From positions 372,001 through 436,000 of the forward strand of contig NZ_JADDXU010000006.1 of NCBI RefSeq assembly GCF_015163075.1: a stretch of 64,000 bases of DNA, in the 5' to 3' direction. Positions 15,390 through 24,558 of this stretch are shown here, piece after piece. Under the pieces are notes generated by a model. It ran no database searches and was not told the DNA's origin. It was given only the letters and a program-made list of their open reading frames with translations. The position numbers and the translations under genes are program-made. This stretch comes from Streptomyces justiciae (lineage in GTDB: Bacteria; Actinomycetota; Actinomycetes; Streptomycetales; Streptomycetaceae). Positions within the stretch are counted from its first letter, which is position 1. Every line of letters begins with the position of its first letter.

Positions 15390-16669
15390 GGCTTCGACAC
15401 ATCGCCGCAGCGGCAGGGGTGTTGGGAGTGCTCTGCGTGCCCGCCCACGCCGACGCGCGGGACATCAGCCGGGACACGCTGCCCGCGAACGACGGGTGGG
15501 CCTCGGAAGGGGTGGGCACCACCGGTGGGGCCGCCGCCGATGCCGAGCATGTCTTCGTCGTCACCGACCGGGCCGAGCTCGTCGCGGCTCTCGACGGCGG
15601 CAGTGCCACGCCGAAGATCATCAAGATCGCCGGGACCATCGACGCCAACACCGACGACGACGGTGACCACCTGAGCTGCGCCGACTATGCGACGGACGGC
15701 TACGACCTCCAGAAGTACCTCGCCGCCTACGATCCCCGTACCTGGGGTTCCGCCAAGCCCAGCGGTCCGCAGGAGGAGGCCCGTCAGGCCTCCGCCGCCA
15801 GGCAGGCCGAGCGGGTCACGCTGACCGTCGGTTCCAACACCACGATCGTCGGCCTCAAGGGGGCCGTCCTCAAGGGCGCCAACCTCCAGGTCAAGAACGC
15901 CACCAACGTCATCATCCGCAACCTCGACTCGCGTGACGCCTACGACTGCTTCCCCGTCTGGCAGCCCAACACCGGTGGCCTCGGCGACTGGAAGACGGCG
16001 TACGACAACATCTGGCTGACCGGCTCGAACCACGTCTGGGTCGACCACGTCACCCTCAGCGACAAGGGCCACCCGGACGAGAAGGAACCCACTTACTTCG
16101 GCCGGAACTACCTGCGCCACGACGGGTTGCTGGACATCACCAACGGCTCCGACCTGGTCACCGTCTCCTGGAGCCGGTTCGCCGACCACGACAAGGCGAT
16201 GCTCATCGGCAACAGCGACTCGGCCACCGGCGATCGCGGCAAGCTCCGCGTCACCCTGCACCACAACCAGTTCGAGTCCGTCGTACAGCGTGCGCCGCGT
16301 GTCCGCTTCGGGCAGGTGCACGTCTACAACAACCGGTACGTCGTCCCCACCGACGACTACCGCTACTCGATCGGCGTGTCGACCGAGTCCGGCGTCTACG
16401 CCCAGAACAACGCCTTCACCACCCTCGGCCGGATCGAGGTCGCCGACCTGGTCAAGAGCTGGAACGGCGCCGCCCTGCACGACGAGGGCACCCTCTTCAA
16501 CGGCTTCCCCGTCGACCTGCTGCCGATCTACAACGCCTACAACTCCGGCAGCGAGCGCGACCTCACGGCCGACGTCGGCTGGACGCCTACCCTGCACACA
16601 AAGATCGACAGCGCCGAGGCGGCCGACCGAGAGGTGGCACGCGGCGCGGGCGCAGGGAGGATCCCATGA
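15386..16669 (+). CDS. Secreted pectate lyase, polysaccharide lyase family 1
   Basis: A protein of 427 residues with a signal peptide ending about AHADA. The mature enzyme has the PL1 features VWVDHVTLSD, SRFADHDKAMLIG and QRAPRVRFGQVHVYNN. The last holds the arginine expected to abstract the C5 proton; the aspartates before it bind calcium. It should cleave de-esterified homogalacturonan outside the cell. GGGAGGTGT precedes the ATG. The stop overlaps the Gfo/Idh start. It is a paralogue of 24559-25893 and 28197-29435. Confidence 0.93.
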   Translation: MRLRHIAAAAGVLGVLCVPAHADARDISRDTLPANDGWASEGVGTTGGAAADAEHVFVVTDRAELVAALDGGSATPKIIKIAGTIDANTDDDGDHLSCADYATDGYDLQKYLAAYDPRTWGSAKPSGPQEEARQASAARQAERVTLTVGSNTTIVGLKGAVLKGANLQVKNATNVIIRNLDSRDAYDCFPVWQPNTGGLGDWKTAYDNIWLTGSNHVWVDHVTLSDKGHPDEKEPTYFGRNYLRHDGLLDITNGSDLVTVSWSRFADHDKAMLIGNSDSATGDRGKLRVTLHHNQFESVVQRAPRVRFGQVHVYNNRYVVPTDDYRYSIGVSTESGVYAQNNAFTTLGRIEVADLVKSWNGAALHDEGTLFNGFPVDLLPIYNAYNSGSERDLTADVGWTPTLHTKIDSAEAADREVARGAGAGRIP

Positions 16670-17805
16670 GCACCGTAGACATCGTCCTGGCGGGCGCGCG
16701 CGGCCACGGCCGCTGGCACCTGGAGAACATCCGCTGGCTCCAGGACAAGGGGATCGTGCGGCTCGCGGGCATCTGCGAGCTGACCCCGCTGGAGGCCGCG
16801 GAGATCCCCGAAGGGCTCGGCACGCCCGAGCAGTCCGCCGACTTCGGTGCCCTGCTGGACTCGACCGGGGCGCGGATCGCGGTGATCTGCACGCCGATCC
16901 CGACCCACACGGACCTCGCGCTCGAAGCCGCTCGCCGAGGCGTGCACATCCTGCTGGAGAAGCCGCCGGCGCCGTCGTACGCCGAGTTCCGGCGCATGGC
17001 CGACGGGGTCGCCGCCGCCGGGGTCGTCTGCCAGATCGGCTTCCAGTCGCTGGGCTCGCACGCCGTGCCCGCGATCCGGCAGCTGATCGAGGAGGGCGCG
17101 ATCGGCGCGGTCGCCGGGATCGGCGGCGCCGGTGCGTGGGCCCGCCCGGAGTCCTACTACCGGCGCGCCCCCTGGGCCGGCAAGCGGCGCCTGAACGGCG
17201 TCGACGTCATCGACGGCGCGCTCACCAACCCCCTCGCGCACGCCGTCGCCACCGGCCTCGCCCTGAACGGCTCCACGCGCGCCGAGGACGTCATCGACAT
17301 CCAGACCGAGCTGCTGCGCGCCAACGACATCGAGTCCGACGACACCTCGTGCGTCCGCGTCACCACGGCACAGGGCCGCCCGGTCACCGTCGCGGCGACG
17401 CTGTGCGCCGAGCACCCGGACGACCCGTACGTCCTGGTGCACGGCAGCCGCGGCCGGATCACGTTCTGGTACAAGCAGGACCGCGTCCTGCTCCAGCGCG
17501 CGGGCCACGGCCCCGAGGAGTACGAGCACGGCCGTACCGACCTGCTGGAGAACCTCGTCGACCACCTCACCGACGGCACCGACCTGATCGTCCCGCCGGA
17601 CGTGACCGGTGCCTTCATGAAGGTCGTCGAGGCGATCCGCACCGCCCCCGACCCGGCCCCGCTGCCTCGCAGCGCCTGGCATCTCGTGGACGACCGCCGG
17701 GTCGTCCCCGGCGTCGACGGCCTTGTCGCGGCCTCCGCCGACACCCTCGCCCTGTTCTCCGAGCTCGGCGCCTCCTGGGCCCTACCGAAAGAGGTGAGCA
17801 CCTGA
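16666..17805 (+). CDS. Gfo/Idh/MocA-family NAD(P)-dependent oxidoreductase
   Basis: A protein of 379 residues. The N-terminal Rossmann domain has VLAGARGHGRWH and the family signature VHILLEKPPAPS (about residues 99-110). The C-terminal substrate domain carries the catalytic-type Asp/His region NGVDVIDGALTNPLAHAV. It presumably oxidises or reduces a sugar released from pectin; the substrate is unknown. It overlaps the genes on both sides (ATGA with the lyase, TGATG with the PmoA protein), so the three are tightly coupled. Confidence 0.9.
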   Translation: MSTVDIVLAGARGHGRWHLENIRWLQDKGIVRLAGICELTPLEAAEIPEGLGTPEQSADFGALLDSTGARIAVICTPIPTHTDLALEAARRGVHILLEKPPAPSYAEFRRMADGVAAAGVVCQIGFQSLGSHAVPAIRQLIEEGAIGAVAGIGGAGAWARPESYYRRAPWAGKRRLNGVDVIDGALTNPLAHAVATGLALNGSTRAEDVIDIQTELLRANDIESDDTSCVRVTTAQGRPVTVAATLCAEHPDDPYVLVHGSRGRITFWYKQDRVLLQRAGHGPEEYEHGRTDLLENLVDHLTDGTDLIVPPDVTGAFMKVVEAIRTAPDPAPLPRSAWHLVDDRRVVPGVDGLVAASADTLALFSELGASWALPKEVST

Positions 17806-18650
17806 TGACTGCCAACGACACCCCGGTCCTGCGCGTCGCGGGCCGCCCGGTCGGCCGCTATGTTACCCGGCCCGAGCTGGCCCCCCGGCTCTCGCCGCGC
17901 CCCTACCTCCATCCGGTCACCACCCTGGCCGGCACGGCTGTCACGGAGCTCAGCCCCGCCGACCATCTGCACCACCTCGGCGTCGGTGTCGCCGTTCCCG
18001 ACGTCGAGGGGCACAACTTCTGGGGCGGGCGTACTTATGTCCGCGACCAGGGCCCCACCGAGCTCGACAACCACGGCGCCCAGCGGCACACCGCGTTCCA
18101 GCTGCGCGACCCGGACGGCTTCGTGGAGGAGCTGCGCTGGGTCGCCGGGGGCGGCGAGCTGCTGCGCGAGCGCCGGACGGTGGCGGCCGGCGAACTCACC
18201 GACACCGCCTGGGCGTTGGACTTCACGTTCTCGCTCACCAACGTCACCGACCGCCCCCTGTCGATCGGCAGCCCGGCCACCAACGGCCGCCCCGGCGCCG
18301 CGTACGGCGGCTTCTTCTGGCGGGCCCGCAAGGAGGCACAGGCGCCGGACGTCTTCACCGCCGACACCGACGGGGAGCCCGAGGTGCACGGCCGGCGCGC
18401 CGACTGGCTGGCCCTCGCCGGCTCCACCTGGACGCTCGTCTTCGCCGGGGCCACCGAGCAGACCCGCCGCGACCCGTGGTTCGTGCGCACCGCCGAATAC
18501 CCGGGCGTGGGCTCGTCGTTGGCGCACACCGAGCGGGTGCCGATCGCCGCCGGGGACACCCTCGTCCGCCGGGTCGTCACCGTCGTAGCCGACGGCCGCC
18601 TCGACCGGCACGGCGCCGCCGCGCTCATCCGCAAGGCGGTGAGCCTGTGA
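17805..18650 (+). CDS. PmoA-family protein (DUF6807)
   Basis: A protein of 281 residues without signal peptide. The HLHHLGVGVAVPDVEGHNFWGGRTY block and the GGFFWRARKEAQ block are hallmarks of the family annotated by name as methane-oxygenase PmoA. These proteins are not membrane monooxygenases and usually sit beside Gfo/Idh dehydrogenases and glycosidases. A cytoplasmic sugar-processing role is inferred from that association, because the molecular function is not established. Overlaps the neighbouring genes at both ends. Confidence 0.82.
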   Translation: MTANDTPVLRVAGRPVGRYVTRPELAPRLSPRPYLHPVTTLAGTAVTELSPADHLHHLGVGVAVPDVEGHNFWGGRTYVRDQGPTELDNHGAQRHTAFQLRDPDGFVEELRWVAGGGELLRERRTVAAGELTDTAWALDFTFSLTNVTDRPLSIGSPATNGRPGAAYGGFFWRARKEAQAPDVFTADTDGEPEVHGRRADWLALAGSTWTLVFAGATEQTRRDPWFVRTAEYPGVGSSLAHTERVPIAAGDTLVRRVVTVVADGRLDRHGAAALIRKAVSL

Positions 18651-20152
18651 CCGCCACCTACACCAACCCCGTCCTTAACGCCGACTGGTCCGACCCGGAC
18701 GTCCTCCGCGTCGGCGACGACTTCTACCTCACCGCCTCCAGCTTCGGCCGCGCCCCCGGCCTGCCGCTGCTGCACTCCCGCGACCTCGTCAACTGGACCC
18801 TGGTCGGTCACGCCCTCGAACGCCTGGAACCGGCGGCCGAGTTCAGGACGCCGCGGCACGACTGCGGCGTCTGGGCACCGTCCTTGAGGTATTACGACGA
18901 ACGCTTCTGGATCTTCTGGGGCGACCCGGACCAGGGCATCTTCCAGATCAACGCCCCTGAGATCAGGGGCCCTTGGACCCGCCCGCACCTCCTGAAGGAG
19001 GGCAAGGGACTCATCGACGCCTGCCCGCTGTGGGACGAGGAGACCGGCGAGGCCTACCTGGTGCACGGCTGGGCCAAGTCCCGCTCCGGCGTCAAGAACC
19101 GCCTCACCGGCCACCGGATGCGCCCGGACGGCACCGAACTCCTCGACGAGGGCAAGGTCATCGTCGACGGCGACCGGATACCCGGCTGGTTCACCCTGGA
19201 AGGTCCCAAGCTCTACCGGCACGACGGCTGGTTCTGGATCCTCGCCCCCGCCGGGGGAGTGGAGACCGGCTGGCAGGGCGCCTTCCGCTCGCGCGGCTTC
19301 TTCGGGCCGTACGAGGAGAAGATCGTCCTGGAGCAGAAGGACACCGACGTCAACGGCCCCCACCAGGGCGGCTGGGTGCGCACCCCGTCCGGTGAGGACT
19401 GGTTCCTGCACTTCCAGCAGCGCGGCGCCTACGGCAGGGTCGTCCACCTCCAGCCGATGCGCTGGGACGAGGACGGCTGGCCGGTCCTCGGCGACGAGGG
19501 CGCCCCCGTGGCCGTACACCGCAAGCCCGATCTGCCGCCGCAGTCGCCCGCCGCGCCCGCCACCGACGACGACTTCCCCGGCGGACGCTTCGGCCGCCAG
19601 TGGAGCTGGACCGCCAACCCCGAGGACGGCTGGGCCACCCAGCACTCCGGCGACGGCCTCCGCCTGACCTGCGTCCGCTCGGCCGACGCGCACGACCTGC
19701 GCAAGCTGCCGAACGTCCTCACCCAGCGACTGCCCGGCACGCCGTCCGCCGTCGAGGTCGAACTCCGCCTCGACAGCGAGGAACCGGGCGCCCGCGCCGG
19801 ACTCACGGTGCTGGGGGACGCGTTCAGCTGGATCGGCCTGGAGCGCGGCTCCGACGGCACGGTCCAGGTCGTGCACCGGTTCGCCGAGGGCGTCGCCGAG
19901 CGCGAACGCGACGCCGACCACCCCCGACCCGCCCCCGAAGGGCGGGTGCGGCTGCGGATCGAGATCGGCGCGGGCGCCCGCTGCCGCTTCTCCTACGACG
20001 TCGGCGACGGCCCGCACCCCTCGGGACCCGTCTTCGCCGCCACCCCCTGGCGCTGGGTCGGCGCCCTGCTCGGCCTCGTCGCCCTCGCGCCCACCGGAAA
20101 CGGGCACGCCGGCGCGGCAACCTTCACGCAGTTCAGGATCACCTCTCTGTAA
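18647..20152 (+). CDS. Glycoside hydrolase family 43
   Basis: A protein of 501 residues, apparently cytoplasmic. The five-bladed propeller domain has the catalytic base in DWSDPDVLR (D16), a mid-domain acidic segment (LIDACPLWDEETGEAY) and the likely acid E185 in TLEGPKLYRHDG. A C-terminal beta-sandwich (about residues 315-501, RFGRQWSWTANP onward) resembles the GH43-associated concanavalin-like domain. Candidate activities are beta-xylosidase, alpha-L-arabinofuranosidase or exo-galactosidase on imported pectin side-chain oligomers. The GTG start overlaps the PmoA-gene stop. Confidence 0.9.
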   Translation: MTATYTNPVLNADWSDPDVLRVGDDFYLTASSFGRAPGLPLLHSRDLVNWTLVGHALERLEPAAEFRTPRHDCGVWAPSLRYYDERFWIFWGDPDQGIFQINAPEIRGPWTRPHLLKEGKGLIDACPLWDEETGEAYLVHGWAKSRSGVKNRLTGHRMRPDGTELLDEGKVIVDGDRIPGWFTLEGPKLYRHDGWFWILAPAGGVETGWQGAFRSRGFFGPYEEKIVLEQKDTDVNGPHQGGWVRTPSGEDWFLHFQQRGAYGRVVHLQPMRWDEDGWPVLGDEGAPVAVHRKPDLPPQSPAAPATDDDFPGGRFGRQWSWTANPEDGWATQHSGDGLRLTCVRSADAHDLRKLPNVLTQRLPGTPSAVEVELRLDSEEPGARAGLTVLGDAFSWIGLERGSDGTVQVVHRFAEGVAERERDADHPRPAPEGRVRLRIEIGAGARCRFSYDVGDGPHPSGPVFAATPWRWVGALLGLVALAPTGNGHAGAATFTQFRITSL

Positions 20153-20185
20153 CTCACCTCGTACGGACGCCTTTTGGGAGCCGCA

Positions 20186-22180
20186 ATGACGCAACTCCAG
20201 GGCAAGCGCTTGCCGAGACCGGGAGCCGGTCAGGGCAGAGTGCTGGCCGCCGTGCTCGGCCTCGTCGCCGCGCTGGGACTCGGGTCGGTGGGGCAGGCAC
20301 GAGCCGACACGCCTTCGCCTGAGAAGGCCCCGGCCGCCGCCTCCCGGTGGACCGACCAGCCGCACGGTTTCGCCTCGCTCGCCGGTGGCACCACCGGCGG
20401 GGCCGGCGGCAAGGTCGTGACGGTCACCGACCAGGCCTCGCTCGCCAAGTACGCGGCGGCCGAGGAGCCGTACGTCATCCGGGTGTCGGGGTCGATAGCC
20501 GTCGAGCCCTTCGGCTCGGACATCGTCGTGGCCTCGAACAAGACGGTCATCGGCGTCGGCGACACCGGCGAGATCGTCCACGGCGAACTGCACCTCAACC
20601 CCGGCACCAGCAACGTCATCATCCGCAACCTGACCATTCGCGACAGCTATGTCGAGGGTGACTGGGACGGCAAGACGACCGACTTCGACGCGATCCAGAT
20701 GGACACCGTCGACCACGTCTGGATCGACCACAACCGGTTCACGCACATGGGCGACGGGCTGCTCGACATCCGCAAGGACAGCCGCTACATCACCGTCTCC
20801 TACAACCAGTTCACCAACCACAACAAGGCCTTCGGCATCGGCTGGACCACCAACGTCCTGACCGAGATGACGATCGACCACAACTGGTTCAACGGCACCA
20901 AGCAGCGCAACCCCTCGGCGGACAACCTCGCCTACGCCCACCTGTACAACAACTACCTGTCCTCGCAGGTCAAGGACGGCGACCCGGTGTGGACGTACGG
21001 GAACTGGGCGCGCGGCAAGACCAGGATGGTCATCGAGAACAGCTACTACGACGGTGTCCAGCACCCCTACCAGGCCGACGCCACGGCCGAGTTGGTGCAG
21101 CGCGGGTCGATCCTGAAGAACACCACCGGGCGAACCGACGCGTGGGGTACGGCCTTTGACCCGCACGAGTTCTACGACTACCGCCTGGACCCGGCCGCCG
21201 CGGTGCCGGCGCTCGTGACGCGCTTCTCGGGGCCGCAGCGGCAGATCGGCGTCACCCTGCACGTCCCGGCCGACTACCCGACCGTGCAGTCCGCCGTGGA
21301 CGCCGTTCCCGATGGCAACGCCGTGCCTGTGACGGTCGCCATCGCGCCCGGCACCTACCGGGCCAAGGTGTACATCCCCGCGACCAAGCCGAACATTGTG
21401 CTGCAGGGGACTGGACAAGATCGCGCCGACACCGTCATCGTCTACGACACACCCGCCGCGTACGGCGGTTCGACCGGCAGCGCCACCGTGCGGATCGCCG
21501 CGAACGACGTCACGGCACGCCACCTCACCTTCAGCAACGACTTCGACGAGGCCGCGGTCGAGCTGAACGGCGAGCAGGCCCTCGCCATGAAGACGACCGG
21601 CGACCGGATCGTCTTCGAGGACACCGCCTTCCTGGGCAACCAGGACACCCTGATGACCGACAGCCCCAAGCTGACCACCGTCAGCCGGGTCTACGTCCGC
21701 GACTCGTACATCGAGGGCGACGTCGACTTCGTCTACGGGCGGGCCACGACGGTGATCGAGCGCTCGGTGATCAAGCTGCTGAGCCGGGGCTCGACCACCA
21801 ACAACGGCTACATGACGGCCGCTTCGACGTGGACCGGGAACCCCTACGGCTTCCTGATCACCCGGTCGAAGGTCGTGAGCGACGCGCCGGACCAGTCCTT
21901 CCACCTGGGCCGGCCGTGGCACCCGGGCGGTGAACCGGAGGCCGTCGCCCAGGTGTTGATCCGCGACACCGAACTGCCCGCGGCGGTGAAGTCCGCGCCG
22001 TGGACCGACATGAGCGGCTTCTCGTGGAAGGACGCGCGCTTCACCGAGTACCGCAACTACGGCCCCGGCGCCGAAGTCACCGCGGACCGGCCGCAGATGA
22101 GCGACGAGGACGTCCGCGCCCACACCGTCGCCGACTACCTCGCGGGAAGCGACGGCTGGGCGCCGCACGCCCGCCACTGA
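20186..22180 (+). CDS. Secreted bifunctional pectate lyase (PL1) - pectin methylesterase (CE8) fusion
   Basis: A protein of 664 residues with a signal peptide (cleavage near GQARA, about residue 40). Residues about 55-345 are a PL1 lyase (HVWIDHNRFTHMGDGLLDIRK, TIDHNWFNGTKQRNPSADN). Residues about 350-660 are a pectin methylesterase with GTYRAKVYIP, GNQDTLM, GDVDFVYGRATTV and LGRPWHPGG. The catalytic Asp pair lies in QDTLM and GDVDF, and the Arg in LGRPW. One polypeptide would both de-esterify and cut homogalacturonan. The lyase half has QRNPSADN where the other PL1 paralogues have RAPRVRFG. GGGAG lies 5 bases before the ATG. Confidence 0.92.
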   Translation: MTQLQGKRLPRPGAGQGRVLAAVLGLVAALGLGSVGQARADTPSPEKAPAAASRWTDQPHGFASLAGGTTGGAGGKVVTVTDQASLAKYAAAEEPYVIRVSGSIAVEPFGSDIVVASNKTVIGVGDTGEIVHGELHLNPGTSNVIIRNLTIRDSYVEGDWDGKTTDFDAIQMDTVDHVWIDHNRFTHMGDGLLDIRKDSRYITVSYNQFTNHNKAFGIGWTTNVLTEMTIDHNWFNGTKQRNPSADNLAYAHLYNNYLSSQVKDGDPVWTYGNWARGKTRMVIENSYYDGVQHPYQADATAELVQRGSILKNTTGRTDAWGTAFDPHEFYDYRLDPAAAVPALVTRFSGPQRQIGVTLHVPADYPTVQSAVDAVPDGNAVPVTVAIAPGTYRAKVYIPATKPNIVLQGTGQDRADTVIVYDTPAAYGGSTGSATVRIAANDVTARHLTFSNDFDEAAVELNGEQALAMKTTGDRIVFEDTAFLGNQDTLMTDSPKLTTVSRVYVRDSYIEGDVDFVYGRATTVIERSVIKLLSRGSTTNNGYMTAASTWTGNPYGFLITRSKVVSDAPDQSFHLGRPWHPGGEPEAVAQVLIRDTELPAAVKSAPWTDMSGFSWKDARFTEYRNYGPGAEVTADRPQMSDEDVRAHTVADYLAGSDGWAPHARH

Positions 22181-22183
22181 CCC

Positions 22184-22231
22184 CCACAACTTCATAGCGC
22201 CACAACTTCACAGCTCCACGACTGCACAGCT
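22184..22231 (+). repeat. Three tandem 16-bp repeats
   Basis: CCACAACTTCATAGCG, CCACAACTTCACAGCT and CCACGACTGCACAGCT follow one another directly behind the fusion enzyme stop and before the binding-protein gene. The function is unknown. Confidence 0.8.
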
Positions 22232-22277
22232 CCACCCGGTCGAAGAAGTGTTTGATCCAGAAGAAGAGAGCCGACCC

Positions 22278-23621
22278 ATGAAGATCAACATCCGCAGAAG
22301 CAGGCGCGCCGCCGTGGCCGTCGCCCTGGGCTCCGTCCTCGCCCTGACCGCCACCGCCTGCGGTGACGACGGCAGCGGCACCGGCGGCGACAAGGGCGAC
22401 GAGGGCAGCGGCAAGGGCAAGATCGTCTTCTGGGACAACAACGGCGGTGTCCGCACCGACGCCTGGAAGGCGATCATCGCCGACTTCGAGAAGGCCAACC
22501 CGGACATCGACGTCGAGTACGTCGGCATCCCCTCCGCGGACTACCAGTCCAAGGTCGAGACCGCCATCCAGGGCGGCGGTCTGCCGGACGTCGGCGGTGT
22601 CGGCGCGGCGATGATCGCCAGCTTCTCCGCGCAGAAGGTGCTGGAGCCGCTCGACGACCGGCTCGCCAAGTCCTCCCTCAACGGCAAGCTCAACGAGGAC
22701 ATGGTCACCTCGTTGAAGGCGGCCGGCGGCGTCGACGACACGCTCTACTCGGTGCCGACCTCCGCGAACAACGGCGTGCTGTACTACCGCACCGACCTGT
22801 TCAAGAAGGCGGGCCTGGACGAGCCGACGACCTGGGACAAGTTCTACGAGGCCGCGGACAAGCTCACCGACGCCAAGAAGAACGAGTTCGGTTACACCAT
22901 CCGCGGTGGCGCCGGCTCCATCGCCCAGGCGCTGGACGCGATGTACGGACAGAGCGGCATCACGTCCTTCTGGAACGGCGACAAGACCACCGTCAACGAC
23001 CCGAAGAACGTCGAGGCGCTGGAGAAGTACGCCGCGCTCTACAAGAAGGACACCCCGTCCGCCGACCTCAACAACGACTTCACCAAGATGGTCGCCCAGT
23101 GGGATTCCGGCACGATCGGAATGCTCAACCACAACCTGGGTTCGTACCAGGACCACGTGAAGTCGCTGGGCGTCGAGAAGTTCCGCGGTATTCCGCAGCC
23201 GATCGGCGCCTCCGGCAAGCGGGTTCAGGTGTCCAACCCCGTGGACGGCGTCGGCCTGTTCAAGAGCTCCAAGAACAAGGAAGCGGCCTGGAAGTTCATC
23301 GAGTTCGCGGTCTCGCGCGCGGAGAACTCCAAGTTCAACGAGTCCGCGGGGCAGGTGCCGGCGAACAACGAGGCGGCCAAGGACGCGTGGATCTCCAAGG
23401 CCGAGCCCACGAAGCTCGCCGCCGCGGCGCTGACCGACGGGTCGACCACCATTGTTCAGCTGCCGTACTACCTGCCTGACTGGGGGACCATCTCCAAGGC
23501 CGACAACGAGCCGAACTTCCAGAAGGTGCTGCTCGGGAAGATGAGCGCGAAGGACTTCCTGGACACGTTCGCCGACCAGTTGAACGACGCCCAGGCGGAG
23601 TGGAATTCGCAGAAGGGCTGA
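22278..23621 (+). CDS. Extracellular sugar-binding lipoprotein of the pectin-locus ABC importer
   Basis: A protein of 447 residues. A basic N-terminus, hydrophobic core and lipobox TATAC give a lipid-anchored Cys near residue 29. A Gly/Asp/Lys-rich linker precedes a family 1 sugar-binding fold beginning KIVFWDNNGG. It lies within the same plus-strand run as the permeases at 13076-14901 but 7.4 kb away, the only binding protein in the pectin locus. Binding of oligogalacturonides or unsaturated rhamnogalacturonides is inferred from context. Confidence 0.9.
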   Translation: MKINIRRSRRAAVAVALGSVLALTATACGDDGSGTGGDKGDEGSGKGKIVFWDNNGGVRTDAWKAIIADFEKANPDIDVEYVGIPSADYQSKVETAIQGGGLPDVGGVGAAMIASFSAQKVLEPLDDRLAKSSLNGKLNEDMVTSLKAAGGVDDTLYSVPTSANNGVLYYRTDLFKKAGLDEPTTWDKFYEAADKLTDAKKNEFGYTIRGGAGSIAQALDAMYGQSGITSFWNGDKTTVNDPKNVEALEKYAALYKKDTPSADLNNDFTKMVAQWDSGTIGMLNHNLGSYQDHVKSLGVEKFRGIPQPIGASGKRVQVSNPVDGVGLFKSSKNKEAAWKFIEFAVSRAENSKFNESAGQVPANNEAAKDAWISKAEPTKLAAAALTDGSTTIVQLPYYLPDWGTISKADNEPNFQKVLLGKMSAKDFLDTFADQLNDAQAEWNSQKG

Positions 23622-23674
23622 TTTTTCCCCAGAGCTCGGGTGGTTTCTGTTCGTGGGGGACTGCGGGCCGTTGT

Positions 23675-23703
23675 GGCTGGTCGCGCAGTTCCCCGCGCCC
23701 CTA
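23675..23703 (+). repeat. Dispersed intergenic repeat (copy 3)
   Basis: GGCTGGTCGCGCAGTTCC core followed by CCGCGCCCCTA, as at 3346-3375. It sits 18 bp before the acetylesterase start, inside the putative long operon. Confidence 0.75.
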
Positions 23704-23721
23704 GGGGCAGAAGGGCATCGC

Positions 23722-24519
23722 ATGTCAATTTCGCGCCGTCAGGTCACGGCAGCCGCTCTTGGCGCCGTTCCTCTCGCCTTCGCGGCCACCGGTACCGCTC
23801 AGGCCGCTCCATTGCGTAATCGCACTCTCTACATCGCCGGTGATTCCACCGCCGCTCAGAAATACGCCGACGCCGCGCCCGAGACCGGGTGGGGCATGGC
23901 ACTCCCGTTCTTTCTGCACAAGGACCGGCCCGTCGCCAATCACGCGGTGAACGGGCGGAGTTCGAAGAGTTTCGTCGACGAGGGCCGGCTCGATGTGATC
24001 CTCGCGGCCATTCAGCCGGGGGACTTCCTCCTCATCCAGTTCGGGCACAACGACGAGAAGTCCGCCGACCCGACCCGGTACACCGAGCCCTGGACGACGT
24101 ACCAGGACTATCTGCGGCTGTACATCGACGGCGCCCGTGCCCACGGTGCCCGCCCCGTCCTTGCCACCTCCGTCGAGCGGCGGAAGTTCGACGCGGCCGG
24201 CAACGCCCTGCCGACCCACGGCGACTACCCGGCGGCGATGCGGGCGCTGGCCGAGGAGGAGGGCGTGGCGCTGCTCGACATCCAGGCCCTGTCCCTCGCC
24301 CTGTGGCAGCGACTCGGGGTCGAGGAGACCAAGACGTACTTCAACTGGACCGCGACCGAGCAGGACAACACGCACTTCAACCCGCCGGGCGCGATCGCCG
24401 TGGCGCGGCTCGTGGTGCGGGAGCTGCTGCGGACCCGGGTGCTGCGTCCGCAGGACGTCTGCCGCCTGGACGACGAGATCCCCACGTCCTGGATCACCTG
24501 GCCCGAAGCCACCGCGTAA
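23722..24519 (+). CDS. Secreted rhamnogalacturonan acetylesterase (CE12, SGNH hydrolase)
   Basis: A protein of 265 residues with a Tat-like signal (SRRQVTAAALGAV) cleaved near AQAAP. Block I is YIAGDSTAA with the nucleophilic serine. Block III is IQFGHND. The C-terminal DNTHFN carries the catalytic Asp-His pair. This arrangement is typical of CE12, which removes acetyl groups from rhamnogalacturonan I. It would open the polymer to the PL4 lyase at 33913-35595. An upstream extension of the frame to 23653 runs through the repeat and was not used. Confidence 0.9.
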   Translation: MSISRRQVTAAALGAVPLAFAATGTAQAAPLRNRTLYIAGDSTAAQKYADAAPETGWGMALPFFLHKDRPVANHAVNGRSSKSFVDEGRLDVILAAIQPGDFLLIQFGHNDEKSADPTRYTEPWTTYQDYLRLYIDGARAHGARPVLATSVERRKFDAAGNALPTHGDYPAAMRALAEEEGVALLDIQALSLALWQRLGVEETKTYFNWTATEQDNTHFNPPGAIAVARLVVRELLRTRVLRPQDVCRLDDEIPTSWITWPEATA

Positions 24520-24558
24520 CCGGCACCACCCACCGACCTGAGAAAAGAGAGCCGCACA

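Noticed and set aside
18035..22195. Very long minus-strand open frame (over 1300 codons) opposite the GH43 and PL1-CE8 genes
   Set aside because: It is antisense to genes with clear family motifs, and its product is a low-complexity Val/Gly/Arg-rich sequence without domains. Long antisense frames are expected at this base composition.
23653..23721. Upstream extension of the CE12 gene start
   Set aside because: The added residues are written by the dispersed repeat, and the Tat-like signal peptide starts properly at 23722.
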